The position numbers were made by a program, and so were the translations under genes. Positions 1-13,612 of a stretch of DNA of 64,000 bases are shown here, one piece after another. The notes under the pieces are model-generated. The model worked only from the letters and a program-made list of their open reading frames with translations. It was not told the origin of the DNA and did no database searches. The number at the start of each line of letters is the position of its first letter. The first letter of the stretch is position 1. The stretch spans positions 15,996,090-16,060,089 of the forward strand of contig JAEMBT020000008.1 in assembly GCA_018873245.2 (NCBI GenBank). The letters run 5' to 3'. Source of the stretch: Archegozetes longisetosus (lineage: Eukaryota; Arthropoda; Arachnida; Sarcoptiformes; Trhypochthoniidae).

Positions 1-450
1 TCGATTACAACCTCCTTATGAAACAAACTGTCAATATTTTGATGGAAGTATTAGATCTCAAGAGCAATGTATTAATGAATTAATATTGAAAATATTTCTA
101 AAAAAATAATTTTTGCCGAAAAATCATGATTCTTTGACTTATGTTATTGATAACTATAATTATACTAAATTTAAATATGAATTCTGTGATAATCTGACCT
201 TCAATATTGATTTTAAAAGTTGTATCGAATGTGTGGCAAGTCTTGTAGTGAAAATATTTATTATAAATGGTTACTGGAGAATCCTACACCGCATCTGAAA
301 TTAGCTAGTTCTCAATATGTTGAATTTGTCTTCAGTCCTCAATTAAATTTCTTACAATATTTAGTTAATTTTGACGGACTATTAGATCTATGGCATGGAA
401 TCTCATTAAATGATTTGAAAACTATGATAATCAACTCTATTAATAGAATC
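1..450 (+). pseudogene. 3' part of a decayed DEG/ENaC-family channel gene (copy 1)
   Basis: The window opens inside the cysteine-rich ectodomain of a degenerin/epithelial sodium channel relative. Frame 2 shows the family's PPYETNC block (about 17-37) and a Cys-containing stretch, then an in-frame TAA at 107-109 with the same frame continuing after it. Near 225 the homology jumps to another frame (CGKSC, then the TM2-like FDGLLDLWHGISLNDL at about 370-417, matching the family pattern GGLLGLWLGLS). One stop plus one frameshift make it a broken copy. The neighbouring copy aligns with it block for block. Short unrecognised introns could in principle explain a break, but I see no good GT-AG pair there. 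Family members form amiloride-sensitive or ligand-gated sodium channels at the plasma membrane. Confidence 0.6.
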
Positions 451-1790
451 AGCATTCGACAAGCAACTGTAAGAAAAGTTGCCGATTGTTTCAGATTTTC
501 GAAATTGTTTCTGGAGAAAATGAGAAATTCGAAAATGAAGGTAACTTTGATAATCTTTCTCTTGATAATCATTTCTGAATATCAACTTTCCAATTCAGGA
601 AACTTTTACATAATTTCTACCGTTATATTTATAACTCAATCAATGAGAGCGACTTTCAATTTTCTGGGTTTCGAATCCATCATCAAAATGGAAATAATGG
701 ATAAACATTTTGATGAAGTACAAATGCCGTCTATTTCTTTAATACTTTACTTTAAGAAATTTCCAAAAGTAGAACACTATGAAATCACTAAATTCGATAA
801 TTTTAATGAAAGTGTTTTCCAAAGACTCTATTATGAATTCAAATATTTGAAAATTTTTAAATGCGAATATAAATATAAGAGGAATTATACAGATTGCGAT
901 AATTTTTCAAAACCGATCATAAAGACGCCATATTATTCAAAAGATCTACTTGATCTGATTCGAGTGAAACACAAAACTTTTAATGGGAGTATTGCTGAGA
1001 AACTTAAATATTTCTCGGATACATATCTGATTTTAAATTACTTTGCTCGCAATCAAATAAATATTGCATCAGAAGAGTACAAAAAACTACTAGCCACCTA
1101 TTTTAAGGAATGGAATTTTTTACGCTTTTCTATAAATTATACTCATGATTATTTCACACAACAGTTTCTAATACAAAACGATTTCGAAAACTTTGAAATG
1201 ATTTACTATATTCAGAATGGTGAGTATTCTGCTATGAAAAATTCATTCAAGTTTTTGGAATATCCATATAAAACGAGATGTAGTTATTATAATAATGATC
1301 GAACTCCATTCAATTCGCTATCAAATAAGCACTGTATTCGACAGTGTGTTAGATATTATTATGAATTAAGAATGAGTTGTTCTTGTTTACTATTAAGAGA
1401 TACTATCAGTCAATTGGATAATGGGTTTCAGAATTTCGATATTTGTCTGAATGAGACACAAATTGAATTATTTAGTGAACACTATACAAAACTTTGCGTT
1501 AAATTGGGTCCAATTGATTGTATTAATGATGAATATATGACAGTTAGAAGAAAACTATATCAATCGAGTCATAAGTTTCAGGAACTGGCGCTAAATTGGG
1601 ACCTTTCATGATATACAAAGAGATGCCTGTTATGACATTTAATGATTATTTTATTCACATCGGAGGCCTGTTTGGGATGTGATTTGGGATCAGTGCTAAT
1701 CAATTCTATGAAATCATTTTGAAAATTCCCACAATGTTTTTCTTAGTTAATAATCTACTGAAGAATTCTGTTAAATATTTTTATTGAGAC
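451..1790 (+). pseudogene. DEG/ENaC-family channel gene, decayed near its 3' end (copy 2)
   Basis: A long open stretch ends at 1611. It contains a TM1-like hydrophobic run (KVTLIIFLLIIISEYQL, about 535-585), a FDEVQMPSISL block like the family's post-TM1 motif, and the Cys-rich palm/finger region (YPYKTRC, CIRQC, SCSC, DICLN, KLC). TM2 lies in another frame directly after the stop: MTFNDYFIHIGGLFGM, then TGA at 1680-1682, then FGIS. The family normally has Trp where the TGA stands (GLFGLWFGIS), so one frameshift at about 1605 and one Trp-to-stop change separate the ectodomain from the pore. The reading frame of copy 1's TM2 runs without a stop into copy 2. Likely a recent pseudogene of a tandemly expanded family; sequencing error at both places is less likely but possible. 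Confidence 0.65.
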
Positions 1791-3450
1791 ATTTTACATG
1801 CAGAATATTCTTTTTTTGAAACACTTAGTACTACTATTTGTTTTTTCATTTGTGAAAAATAATGAACTTAAAAGAGCTTACATTAAACAAAAAATTGTTA
1901 TCATAAACTTCTTCATTTCAATATTTTTGGAGCAGATAACAGTTGTTGATATTACATTTTATAAAATCCTCAGTATTTCAGAATAACTTACGGTAGTTCG
2001 ATAACATGCTAATGTCCTTTACATTGAAATCTATGATTGAAATATTTAATTTTCATTAGAGATATGCATTCAATGAAACTTTATTTTCATATCGAAATAT
2101 TTTTTAGGCAAAAATGCCTAAAACATTTAATAATTAATTATAACGCTTTGAGATTTTGCACACAATTTTATTTTATGGTCTAAATTGTTTTATACTGAGC
2201 TACTATATCATAATTGATATCATCCAAAACCTTAACAGTTCTAGTTTTCTGGATTTCACTGAGGAAATCTCGTTGTTCGATTTTAGATTAATCGATAAAA
2301 ATTTTAAACTGCAGTTAATTAGACGAATATACTCCAAGTATATTTATTAATAATAAACTTTGGAAATTTTTTGCAATTGCTTCTGATTATATTTCAAAGT
2401 TTTATCGAAGACTTAATATTCCACTCGAAAACAATGATCAGCACAAAGATACACTAAAAATTTTAGAGTTTATCTCATCTTAAAAATCATTTCAAAATCA
2501 AACAATTACTTCCATTATGTTCAACTCCTCAGTTTTGGTTGTGTTGAAATAACAAAATATTACTTCTAGCCAAAAGGGGTTAATTCAACAAATACATGAT
2601 CATCAAAATGCCTCGAACCTTCTTCAGTCAGAGGATACTCAACTACTACTACAAATAAGATGTAATAAAATTTCTGCTTTAACTGTTTTATCTTTGGTCA
2701 GATCTCGATATGGAATAAAGCTTTGGTTTTGATTAATTTAGAAAAATTGATTATTATACCTATTGATTATGACAAATTTCAATTAATTCTAAACTTGGAA
2801 ACAATTGTTTCACGAGCAGTCTTCTATTTAGAACTTTCCAGAACTAAATTATAAGCTCGATTTCAATGCCAGATAATTCTAAATATATATTGGAGTGCTC
2901 GGAAGCAATGAAAGAAATGTTTGAGCTCCAAATCAGACTAGAATACATCGCACTCATGATCAGTTCATACATCCATCAAAATTCTTATCCAAATTCTGAT
3001 GTGGTTTTTCTCCATAATATAATTCTTCTACTCAGAACTTTCTAAAACTAATACGACGGTATGTCTGTGAAGAATCAAAATCGTATAAATTATTACTCAG
3101 ATTTGTTAAATATTTCATATTAATATGAATAGCAATCTTAAATTCGAAAACGACACTAAAGTAATAAAGTTGATGTTCTAAAAATCTAATTTTGATAATA
3201 ATGAGTCTGAAGGTCTAAGGCTGAATCTGATAACCATTTAACTCTTAAGAACTTTTTAAATAAATTTTCAAAATCTGAAAGTAACTCGTTTATTTAAAAG
3301 ACGAAAGTTATTATGGAGTTTATATTCGAAATTGCGTTAGAAATATCGAGGCATAAGTCAGAGATTGAATTGATATGCCTGACTATTAGTAATGGAGCTT
3401 TAATTAGAAGTTAATTCTCAGATCTAGTGCACATTTGACTTAAAACCACA
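1791..3450. other. Intergenic, nothing recognised
   Basis: AT-rich, with only short, compositionally random open frames. No conserved protein motif, RNA gene or clear repeat seen. Confidence 0.5.
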
Positions 3451-3763
3451 TACAATGTCTGTAAATCAGTTTGCATCATACTCCCAAAAGAACACTTTCT
3501 TACTAACATTTTAGCATTCCTAGTGAGCGTTACTAATAGAAATATAGCTTATATGCGCATTTGAAATTAGTGTATAAGCATCTTGGTAGAAATCCTTGAC
3601 TACTAAAAACAGAACTTTAATAATACTTGACTTATTTTCAATCGATATATCAATGCATGTAAATACTGTACTATCTCTATTAATAATACTCATGAATGCA
3701 AAAAATGTTAGTAAGAAAGTGTCATTTTAGGGGTATGATCTAAACTGACTAACAGACAATGTA
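3451..3763. mobile_element. Non-coding inverted-repeat element (MITE-like), 313 bp
   Basis: The two ends are imperfect inverted repeats of about 60 bp. The left arm (3451-3510) begins TACAATGTCTGT and the right arm, read in reverse complement from 3763, begins TACATTGTCTGT. Both then continue with CAGTTT, ATCATAC, CACTTTCTTACTAACATTTT. The interior carries no coding frame. Terminal TA on both sides is compatible with a Tc1/mariner-type target, but the TA may be part of the repeat. Family not identified. Confidence 0.7.
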
Positions 3764-4520
3764 CTAAATTTAATTGACGATGAGATGTGTAACCAATCAG
3801 TGGATAAATGTAGTAATCAATTTAATAGACAAAACTGTGATTTTGCACAACATAATAAGAAAATATTATATAAGTATCAAGAGAAATAGTTGAAACTGAT
3901 ATTAATCGTTATTACATTTATTCTGATTGCCAACGTTTGGGTATTAATGCAGCTTATGAGAGATTCAATTAGACTTCATATGAAGCTTTAACTGCAAGAG
4001 CTTCTTCTATACTTTCAAATATGAAAAGAGCTGCAAGTTAAAGTAAATTACAATAAATTTTCAATTATATAAAGTATTGAGGTATATTGATGAGAACTTA
4101 TTTTAGAGATAAATTCAGCGATTAATCTGAATAACATGAGTAATCTGCTTTAATTTGCAACCGGTTTCACGATTTAACTCCTTGCAGTTAAAAAGTTATG
4201 ACCTCTTGAATTATGGAACTTTTCGTGTTTCAGACTCTGTAGTTTTGAAAGTGAGTTGTTTCAGAGCTAAACAAAAATACGCGTATCTGATCACTTTTAG
4301 TTAAGTATTAATTCGTTGTATCAGAATTTTAAAATTCTCGCTGAGTTCCTCCGAGAGAGTTAACTCAATTTACGAGTAACCCTCTTAGAGTCGGATCACG
4401 CCTTTCAGATCAAAAGTCGGTCCCAACATACCCTTCATTCAAAAAAAAATTATCAAAATTCACTGAAGTTTAGGGTATAAAACCCCTTAAAAACTGATGG
4501 AGGGGATTTTGTCGATGACT
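3764..4520. other. Intergenic, nothing recognised
   Basis: AT-rich spacer between two inverted-repeat elements. No gene seen. Confidence 0.4.
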
Positions 4521-4670
4521 GTATATCTCAATTAGGATTATAGTTTCAAGCTTTAACTGCATTTTTCCTAACCATGCACTTGTACTTGAATATAAGTTAA
4601 TTTCTACAAGTGCATGGCTAGAAAAAAATACAATTAAAAGCTTAAAACAATAATCCTAATTGAGATGTAC
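4521..4670. mobile_element. Small palindromic element, 150 bp
   Basis: Two arms of about 65 nt (4521-4585 and about 4606-4670) are reverse complements with few mismatches. Shared blocks are TCTCAATTAGGATTA, AAGCTTTTAA-like and CCATGCACTTGTA, around a spacer of about 20 nt. A transcript would fold into one long hairpin. Non-coding; consistent with a miniature foldback transposon. An inverted duplication is the alternative. Confidence 0.65.
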
Positions 4671-4966
4671 CTTAATAATTGAAATATAATAGAGATTTGG
4701 GAATTTCTTGTAACTATCCTATCGTTCATACATATGTGCATGATTTGTCACTCTAACTTGGATTTATTATGCTTTAGGTTACTCAAAATTCTGCTAACCA
4801 TATAGTAAATGCTATTGAGCTTTGCATTGATTAACAACTTTCAAAAGTTAATAGATTATGGTCTTGTGCAGGTCAGCCGATTTGAATAGCATTCACGATC
4901 ATCTTATATCATGACTAGTTCATGGTAAAAATACTTTCAAAACCCTTCACTTTGTGGTCAGATACC

Positions 4967-5551
4967 TCCTTGTAAGCCTTACTTTTGTGATTAAAACATC
5001 AAAACACATACATCAACACAAACATTCATATAGGTTTTGATTCATTTAATTTTTGAACTTTTAACTAATGATAAAATAATACGAATATTTTTTTTTGAAC
5101 AAGAGCCTTAGGTTTAAGGCTAAACACTGAAGTGTATACATTAAGACATATACGCATAAGTTTTGATCTCATTTAATTATTCGACTCTTAAATAGCAAAA
5201 TAATATAGAGATAAGTGTTCATAAGTCTTACCGCAAAAAGTATTCAGATTTTAACTACAATAACAACATATGGATAATAACATACGAATAATGACATATG
5301 AACGATTTGCATGCTTTAAAAGTGATTATTAGTGCTGACTCTCATTCATATCAATCTGCACTGAAGTAAAGCTAAAAGTTTGATAAAGATATCAAAAAAG
5401 GATTAGTTCTAAACTTTTAGTAATTGCAGTTGCCTCTCAATTTAAAAGTAGTTTTCAATGCTTTTTATATGGCACAATCTTAAATTAGGGCTCTTTTTCA
5501 AAAAAATATTCATATAGAGATAAGTCTTTAATAAGTCTTATCGTAAAAAGT
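4967..5551. repeat. Degenerate direct repeats
   Basis: Two diverged copies of about 110 nt stand in tandem (about 4967-5079 and 5101-5206). They share a CCTTA-rich start, a run of AT-rich triplets around ACATACA, then GTTTTGAT, CATTTAATT and AAAATAATA. The tail block ATAGAGATAAGT...AAGTCTTA.CG.AAAAAGT occurs at 5207-5242 and again at 5515-5551. No coding frame. Origin unknown; an old local duplication is the simplest reading. Confidence 0.5.
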
Positions 5552-5786
5552 TTTAATTGTATTGTTGAGGAACCTGTACCCTTTCAGCCACCCTTGACTT
5601 GCCATTAGATTTAAGGTATTCATAATATATATATCTATAGTTTAATTTTATCATTTTTAATAGTATTCTTAACTTTTTTTGTATATGGCATATAAACAAT
5701 AAAATCAATTTTATTTTAAGTTATGATTATCTAATGAACAAATGCAACATAATCTACAGAAATAACAGCATTACTTAAGTTACAAA

Positions 5787-8700
5787 TCAAATGTTCAAAA
5801 GTGTTTCTGAGGTTAATAGATTAGTCGACGACTCATTGGTTTGTGAATCAGTACTTTTATCGGCCAAAGTGTATAAAATATCAAGCAATAATTCACGACT
5901 CAGATCCCTGAGTCGCGGCAAACGCGCCACTTTCGGGAAATATTGAACGATTATACTCAAAGCATGTTTTTTCATTTCAATGGCTCGTATCCGATCGGCT
6001 GCCTCTAAGATCTGAATCACATTCTCAAACGTGACGTTCATTTCCAAATTCTGTTTGCAGAAAACTTGCAATCGATTATTAGTGAAGCCATAAAAATAAG
6101 GTGCAGAGAACAAGTAAAGACTGTCTTCGGGAGGCATTCGGACCTCTCCGTAATAGATATAACGCATTAAAGTCTCGAATGACTGAACTGAAGGAATCAT
6201 TTCTCCGATAGCTATTGAAACGGTATTGTTTGGGGCATAAATGACCGAAACATGGCCTCGAAGTACGAACAACGAGCTGCTAAAACTGCCTTATGCGCTG
6301 TTATTTGTATTGAATCTAATATTAAGGTTATGTCACAAAACTCTTTGCCTGTGTTTCGGAGGAATAGTTCCATATCTTGTTGTAATGTTGTTCCCAAATT
6401 ACTTGAATTGCTGCTTGAGTTTGCACTGTTTGACTGTTTTGTTTCTGTACATGAATTACTGAATGTTCGCACGTTTGGCATCTGTTTTCGCCTTATTATC
6501 TCAACCATCAGTGGCTGCGATAGTGTCTCAAATTCTTTGCTCATAACTATACAGGAATAGTTGTTCTCTTTGACGATGAATTTCATGCAAAACTCCTGAA
6601 AATATTTTTTGAAAAAGTTAAACTTTAATGATGTATTAAGTACAAAATTCACAAAAAATGATCGCCAACTAATTTGATACCTTAATGAAGTCTAACTTCA
6701 ATTCGGTTGCATTTTGAAGGGCGACTAAAACATTCATATGATTGATAGCAGCGTTCAAATACTGAACACATAGCTGCTCCAAACGTTTCATATGAAACTG
6801 AACCGCAAGAGTGTAGACGTCCATCATTAGCAAAACGATTTTATTACTCAAAGGATCAGGAGATTTCTTATTCGGATCTATTCTGTCGGTATAAATATAA
6901 TTAAGAACTAATTCGAACGCTTCTGGATTGACATTCTTCAAAACAATTTGTAGTTTGGGTTCGTTATAATAGCCACTGCTATTAAACGATTGCAAAATAC
7001 TATTATCTAATTGTAGTTCTTGTGCGGCACGGATTTTGTTCCTTAAGTACTGAGATCTGGCGGCCACAAACGCGATGTGAGCCGGAATTGTGGCTACATT
7101 ATTGTTATCGTTATCGTCGCAGACTATGAACTCGACGTCACAGAACTGTTTACTCTCTAAGAGTCGACCGAAATCGTCATGAAGTGTACATTTGGGATAA
7201 CACGAGAATTGAAATCGAAATAATTCACTGCTTCTCACATTGTTGTCAACTGTTCCGCCGAAGACATACATCCCATCGTTAATGACAGCCGCCGCGTGAA
7301 ACAGTCGACCCGAAGGTATTTCGCTGTCGGCCGATGGCTCGACTATTGACCAGGTCTGAGTGTCTAAATCAAAACTATTAGATACGATAAAATTTAGTTG
7401 ATTAATGTTTTAAGGAATGAGTCTCGAGTTATGAATACCAATGAAGATCACTCGGAAGTGTTGAGTCGGCAGCACCGCCAAACACATACAGATGACGATT
7501 GAACGATACCATTGTGTGGCCGTAGCGCCGAGTGGGCGGTGGCGGTGCTCCTCTTAAGATGTGCTCTGTCGTTGATATTCGAGTCCAACTTAAATAAATT
7601 AAAATTATAATTTAGTTTAACATATGTTGATTGCATTAAACGGCTTTACTACTTTTTCACTTCTCTTATTATTGAGGAATGAGCTCAACAAGCATTCTAC
7701 AAGTTAAGAATGCAGGCTAAAAGTCACTTGTTTAAGGTTTAAAAATACTGAACCTTAACATAATCTAAAGCTCTACTCAGATGAGACCCAAATCTGCAAT
7801 AATGACAGGCGTAATAGATGATTTTCAATTAGAAATAACTTATTCAAAAAATTATGAAATTTCCAAAACTTTATCAATAGTTTTATTATTGAATTTCAAC
7901 TCAATGGAAAACGAGTTGAACTTAATGCTATTATATGCTTGTGTTTATCGCAGGTCAGGAATATTAAATAGTACCTATTAAATTGAATATGCATCCGAAA
8001 AATGCTTTAGCTAACTCTCAAAAATAGTCAATTTTAACACAATTAAAAGTATAACTAAATCTTAACTTAAGTAAAATAGCGATTAGCAATAGTGTGTGCA
8101 TAAAATGGTCGTAAAGCCAAACGAAATGATTCAATAAATAATAAGAGGATAACTTCTAAGTACATAATAAAATTAAATTTAAATACCGTCTAGTCTTGAA
8201 GTGAAACTGAAATAAGTCATTAGTCATTTTAGCGCCCGATTGACCGCTGAAGACGAACATACTATCTCTAGCCACAGCAACCGGAAAATTACAACAAGTG
8301 GGTGGACAATCGCCGCTCTGCTTGACTTCTTCCCAAAATCTATGGTCTCCGGTCAGTGGTAGTGTCCACATGTCGTTAAGTCGAGCGTTTCCGTCATAAC
8401 CGGCAAAAATCCACAACTTATTATCATAAACAGCACATCCATGAGCTGAACGTGGCACTGGAATCTTGCCTTCAAATTTCCATTCAGTCCAGTGACCAGT
8501 TGTGAACTTATATTCGTACAAGTCGTTTCGATTTGTTAGGTTTGAGTTCGAGTGAATGTCCCCCGTATAGCCTTTTGAGTGGTTAAGAAACGGTTTTTTA
8601 AATTTTGATTATATCATTTTCAAAACTATTCCATGCAATCGATAACTAAATTGAGTAAAATTGAAGTTTGAGCTAATCTTAAGTTGAATTCTCTTAGAAG

Positions 8701-9434
8701 TTCTTAAATAAACACAAAACTCTATCAAAGAGTAGCTTATTGAGTTTAATCTACAGACAAAATAAATAGTCGGACAATTAAAAAAATTGACCAAAACAAA
8801 CGAGAGTAAAACCAAAATTCAAGTGAAAACGCTACAAAACTAATCAGATGAGCAAATAATTAAAATAAAATAGAATCAATAGAATCTATATAAGCAAAGC
8901 TTTAAACATACAAACAAGTAATTAATGAAAATTTGAATGGAAACTAAAGAAAATAAAGAAAAGCTGAGCTAAAGCTGACGAAAAATAGAAATGAAAACTT
9001 CACTCAAAGGATATAAAACAAATAATTAAAACACATTAAAATCAGAAAAGAATAAATAACTGAAAAAGAAAATGCAAAACTCAAAATAAATAATTACCGC
9101 CGAAGACAAACATGGAATTATCGTAAACGACAGCAGAATGATGATAACGACTGGTAGGCGGAACACCACAAGTGAATGACCGACACCAGGACTTGTCGTT
9201 AACATCAAACCTGAGCAAATCATTCAACATATGCTTTCCATTATCGCCACCGAACACATAAACGGCTTCTTTATAGCTAACGATCGTATGCTTCGAACGA
9301 CGGCTCCCAACGAATTCGTCGCATTCCCCAAGTCTTCGCCATCGGTGGACAGTCTCGAACGGCCCAAAGTCTAATGTTAGGAACTCTGCGCCGTCCGGAC
9401 AGTGGCTACGGTCTTGGTCACCACTTGATGACAT
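5787..9434 (-). CDS. LZTR1: LZTR1, kelch/BTB-BACK adaptor of a CUL3 ubiquitin ligase
   Basis: Exons: 9098-9434, 8187-8571, 7439-7588, 6681-7374, 5787-6595, with GT-AG introns and consistent phases. About 791 aa against 840 in human. Order: N-terminal kelch propeller (blocks [68 protein letters not shown]), then two BTB domains each followed by a BACK region (QFCDVEFIV, then EFCDITLIL...[14 protein letters not shown]). By family knowledge LZTR1 recruits CUL3 to ubiquitinate RAS-like GTPases such as RIT1 and acts on endomembranes. In the last exon the frame breaks once at the CCCC run (plus 6232-6235): FMP is followed, one base short, by [11 protein letters not shown]. One extra base restores the family alignment, so an assembly error or a recent null allele is likely. 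The ATG at 9434 precedes the conserved [17 protein letters not shown] segment directly. Confidence 0.9.
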
Positions 9435-10043
9435 TTCATTTGGTCCTCAGGTAGTTATCATTTCTCTTCTGATGAACGACATTTAGTTTTGTTTTGTTTT
9501 TCAATTTTAACGTTTATATTGTATCGCAAATACTTTCCCTTAAAAAATCTAACGTTACAGACGAACATTTGTACCTAAATTAGTACTCAAACGAGTCGAG
9601 TGTCATGTAGAAAAGGTTCGATTATTAAAGTGAATAAACTGTTTTGTTCTTTCACTTATGATTACGTTCAAGAAATGCATTGCTTTCAATCAGAGTTTTC
9701 TACAAAGAAACTTCTACTGATACTTTAAATACTATTTTTGTACTAAACTGGATTGGATTTAGATTGCATACTAAACTGAGGTCATTACAAAGTAAATCAA
9801 TTTATAATAACAGTTAGATCTAAAGTGTCTCACTAATGCTCTACTTTAGCAAGTCCCGATTAGTTTCTTAACCATTTTGTAATATTTACTCTAAATGTTT
9901 ATTCAATTAATGATTAACTGATTAATTATTCTGACTAATTATATAAAACAAATTTCTTAACTGATTGCAAACTAACTCATTCAGTCAACTCATTCTATTT
10001 TAGTTTGTACTACAGTTGAAATGATTAAAAATTTGTTAAACTG
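9435..10043. other. LZTR1 upstream region and spacer
   Basis: AT-rich, no open frame of note. The LZTR1 promoter must lie here on the minus strand, but no distinct element is visible. Confidence 0.3.
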
Positions 10044-10849
10044 AGGTTCAATCCTAGAGAACAGCATATCTCAGGCAAACATAGAATGTATCAAATAATG
10101 TGAATCACCGAATTCGTGGCACTTTCTCGATAGGTTTAATGTGGACCCTCATCACTTTTGTAGCATTAAAGGATTTTAATCTAATTTACATATTCATAAA
10201 GGATTCAATTTTTTAAATTTAAGCTCATAAACAGCTTTTCTCAAATTGATGTGTCATTGTGACCACTGCTTATTCTAATAAACTTTTTCATTCAGTATTA
10301 GAGGTTTCTTCTGTCTTATATTGAAAATTTCAGAACTGCATAACTTTTAAATCGTTGTAAATGTAAAGGAAATTGTATTAAAAATTATATTTGCAAACTT
10401 AATAATAAGCTATGCACAGATTTTTGCTCATGTGACCCTCAAAAATGCAATAAGTTTGCTTAATATTATATCTAAACATAAACATTACTTTTCTTATGTT
10501 TAGCACATATTTCATAAAATATTTTATATTTTTACTAATTTCATTTTTAAAAAACTATACTAAGACTAATAAATAAATAAGTTTGATTAAGACCTTATTG
10601 ACATTGAATAGCATTCCCATTTTCTATCAATGAGTTCAATCTACTTGTATAGAAAATGTTTTGAAATTTTTAAAAGTATTAGTATATGATTTACAGTAAC
10701 ATTTGGTTTGATGGCTAATCTTCTGATTCATCAAAACTGATAAGCGGGTCGCATTAAAATTATCGAGAAAATGCCGTCAAGTCAATGATTAGAATTACCT
10801 TATACATTTTTGCGTTTGCCTGAGATATGCTGTTTTCCAGGATTGAGCC
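10044..10849. mobile_element. Long-inverted-repeat element, about 0.8 kb, non-coding
   Basis: The ends pair over about 40 nt at high identity: AGG[T/C]TCAATCCT...ACA, GCATATCTCAGGCAAAC on the left, with the reverse complement GTTTGCCTGAGATATGC on the right. Pairing continues inward in a weaker form for more than 60 nt (TTTCTCGATA, TTTAATG.GACCC). The middle is AT-rich with no transposase. It looks like a non-autonomous DNA transposon with long subterminal inverted repeats. No clear target-site duplication. Confidence 0.6.
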
Positions 10850-10852
10850 TTA

Positions 10853-10890
10853 TATATAGCAAAGAATCGATTTCGTTACTTTGCTATATA
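10853..10890. other. Perfect 12-bp hairpin beside the inverted-repeat element
   Basis: TATATAGCAAAG (10853-10864) pairs perfectly with CTTTGCTATATA (10879-10890) across a 14-nt loop. It begins three bases outside the right end of the 0.8 kb element, so it may be part of that element's terminus or its insertion site. Function unknown. Confidence 0.7.
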
Positions 10891-10902
10891 GTGTATAATG
10901 AA

Positions 10903-11000
10903 GAGCATAGGCTCAGACTGAGCGTAGTCTCTAGGCTCTAGGCTCGACTAGAGAAAATTTTCCAGCCTATAGGCTCAGGCTCAGGCTACCGAGCCTGAAA
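10903..11000. repeat. GGCTC-rich simple repeat cluster
   Basis: About 100 nt hold nine or so copies of (A)GGCTC, its complement GAGCC, or near forms such as TAGGCTCTAGGCTC and GGCTCAGGCTCAGGCT. The stretch is far richer in G+C than its surroundings. The unit resembles the AGGCTCAATCC end of the adjacent inverted-repeat element. No coding frame. Confidence 0.6.
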
Positions 11001-11719
11001 TGTATTGAAAAGTTGCTCAGGGAAATATTTGATGAACATACCAATGAATACTCTAAAACTAAATCTAATGATAGAGCTCAAGCCACTATTTCATCATTAG
11101 TTGATACTTTATATAAGAAACTTAAAGTTAACACTAATGAAGAAATTAATATTTTCGAAATCTAGGAGAAGGGCCTGAAATAGAACCGATTGACTGGTGG
11201 AAAGGACACCAATTAACCTAAGAACAAAAATTGACTGCAATTGTTTGATATTTACATCAATCGACGAACGATCTTGAACACTGAGATAAATCCTTGACTT
11301 GCAATCGAATCTTTCGCCATCAAGTTGTAAACTAAATTGAAAGAACGACAGACCTTTCAACTAAGAATATTTGCTCATATATGTTCAACCGCAGAAGTGA
11401 GTCAAATTCAAGCGAATGAGTAACTTATCGAAATTTCAAAGTCATGACGCAAATTAAAATTGCTGATTGTTTAGATTAAGAGAGAATTTATACAGTTTAA
11501 ATTTGAAAAATACTAGATAAGCACAAAATATAATGGACTTTATTAAGTTTGTGAAACATTTGCTATAAATTTGAGATATGGGAGACTTCTACAGAATTTA
11601 GTGATTGGTTGCAATCACTTTTAATGATTTAAATGTTAATAATGGTATCAAATAATATAATCAAATTATTGGCTGAAATACAAGTCAAAAAATGGAATCA
11701 TCTTGTTCAAACTATGCTA
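11001..11719. other. Spacer downstream of the reptin gene
   Basis: AT-rich. An 83-codon open frame (11109-11360, minus) has no recognisable motif and is taken as chance. Nothing else seen. Confidence 0.4.
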
Positions 11720-13372
<1,653 letters not shown>

Positions 13373-13612
13373 TATTTGCGCAAAACGTGATCTTTTCAAA
13401 CATAAACCCTAACAATGACGTCCTTTTTATATAGAATTGACTTGTTTTCGATAGCCAGTATTTTACGATTTTCAAGTACCCGAAAATATTGGCGTTATTT
13501 GTGGCAGTACCAAATGATTTTAGTTGACTAATATCCTCTAAGTTTAAATAAATTTGTTTTTAATCTAATTTTAGTGATATTTTAAATCAAATTGAACTTC
13601 ACTTTAAGAACA
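13373..13612. promoter_or_regulatory. Bidirectional promoter region, 240 bp
   Basis: This gap separates the start codons of two divergent genes (reptin on minus, SAC3-domain gene on plus). It must contain both 5' UTRs and core promoters. No TATA box can be singled out in such AT-rich DNA. Inferred from gene layout only. Confidence 0.45.

Noticed and set aside
6241-6560. Plus-strand frames opposite LZTR1's last exon
   Set aside because: Antisense shadow of conserved BTB coding sequence.
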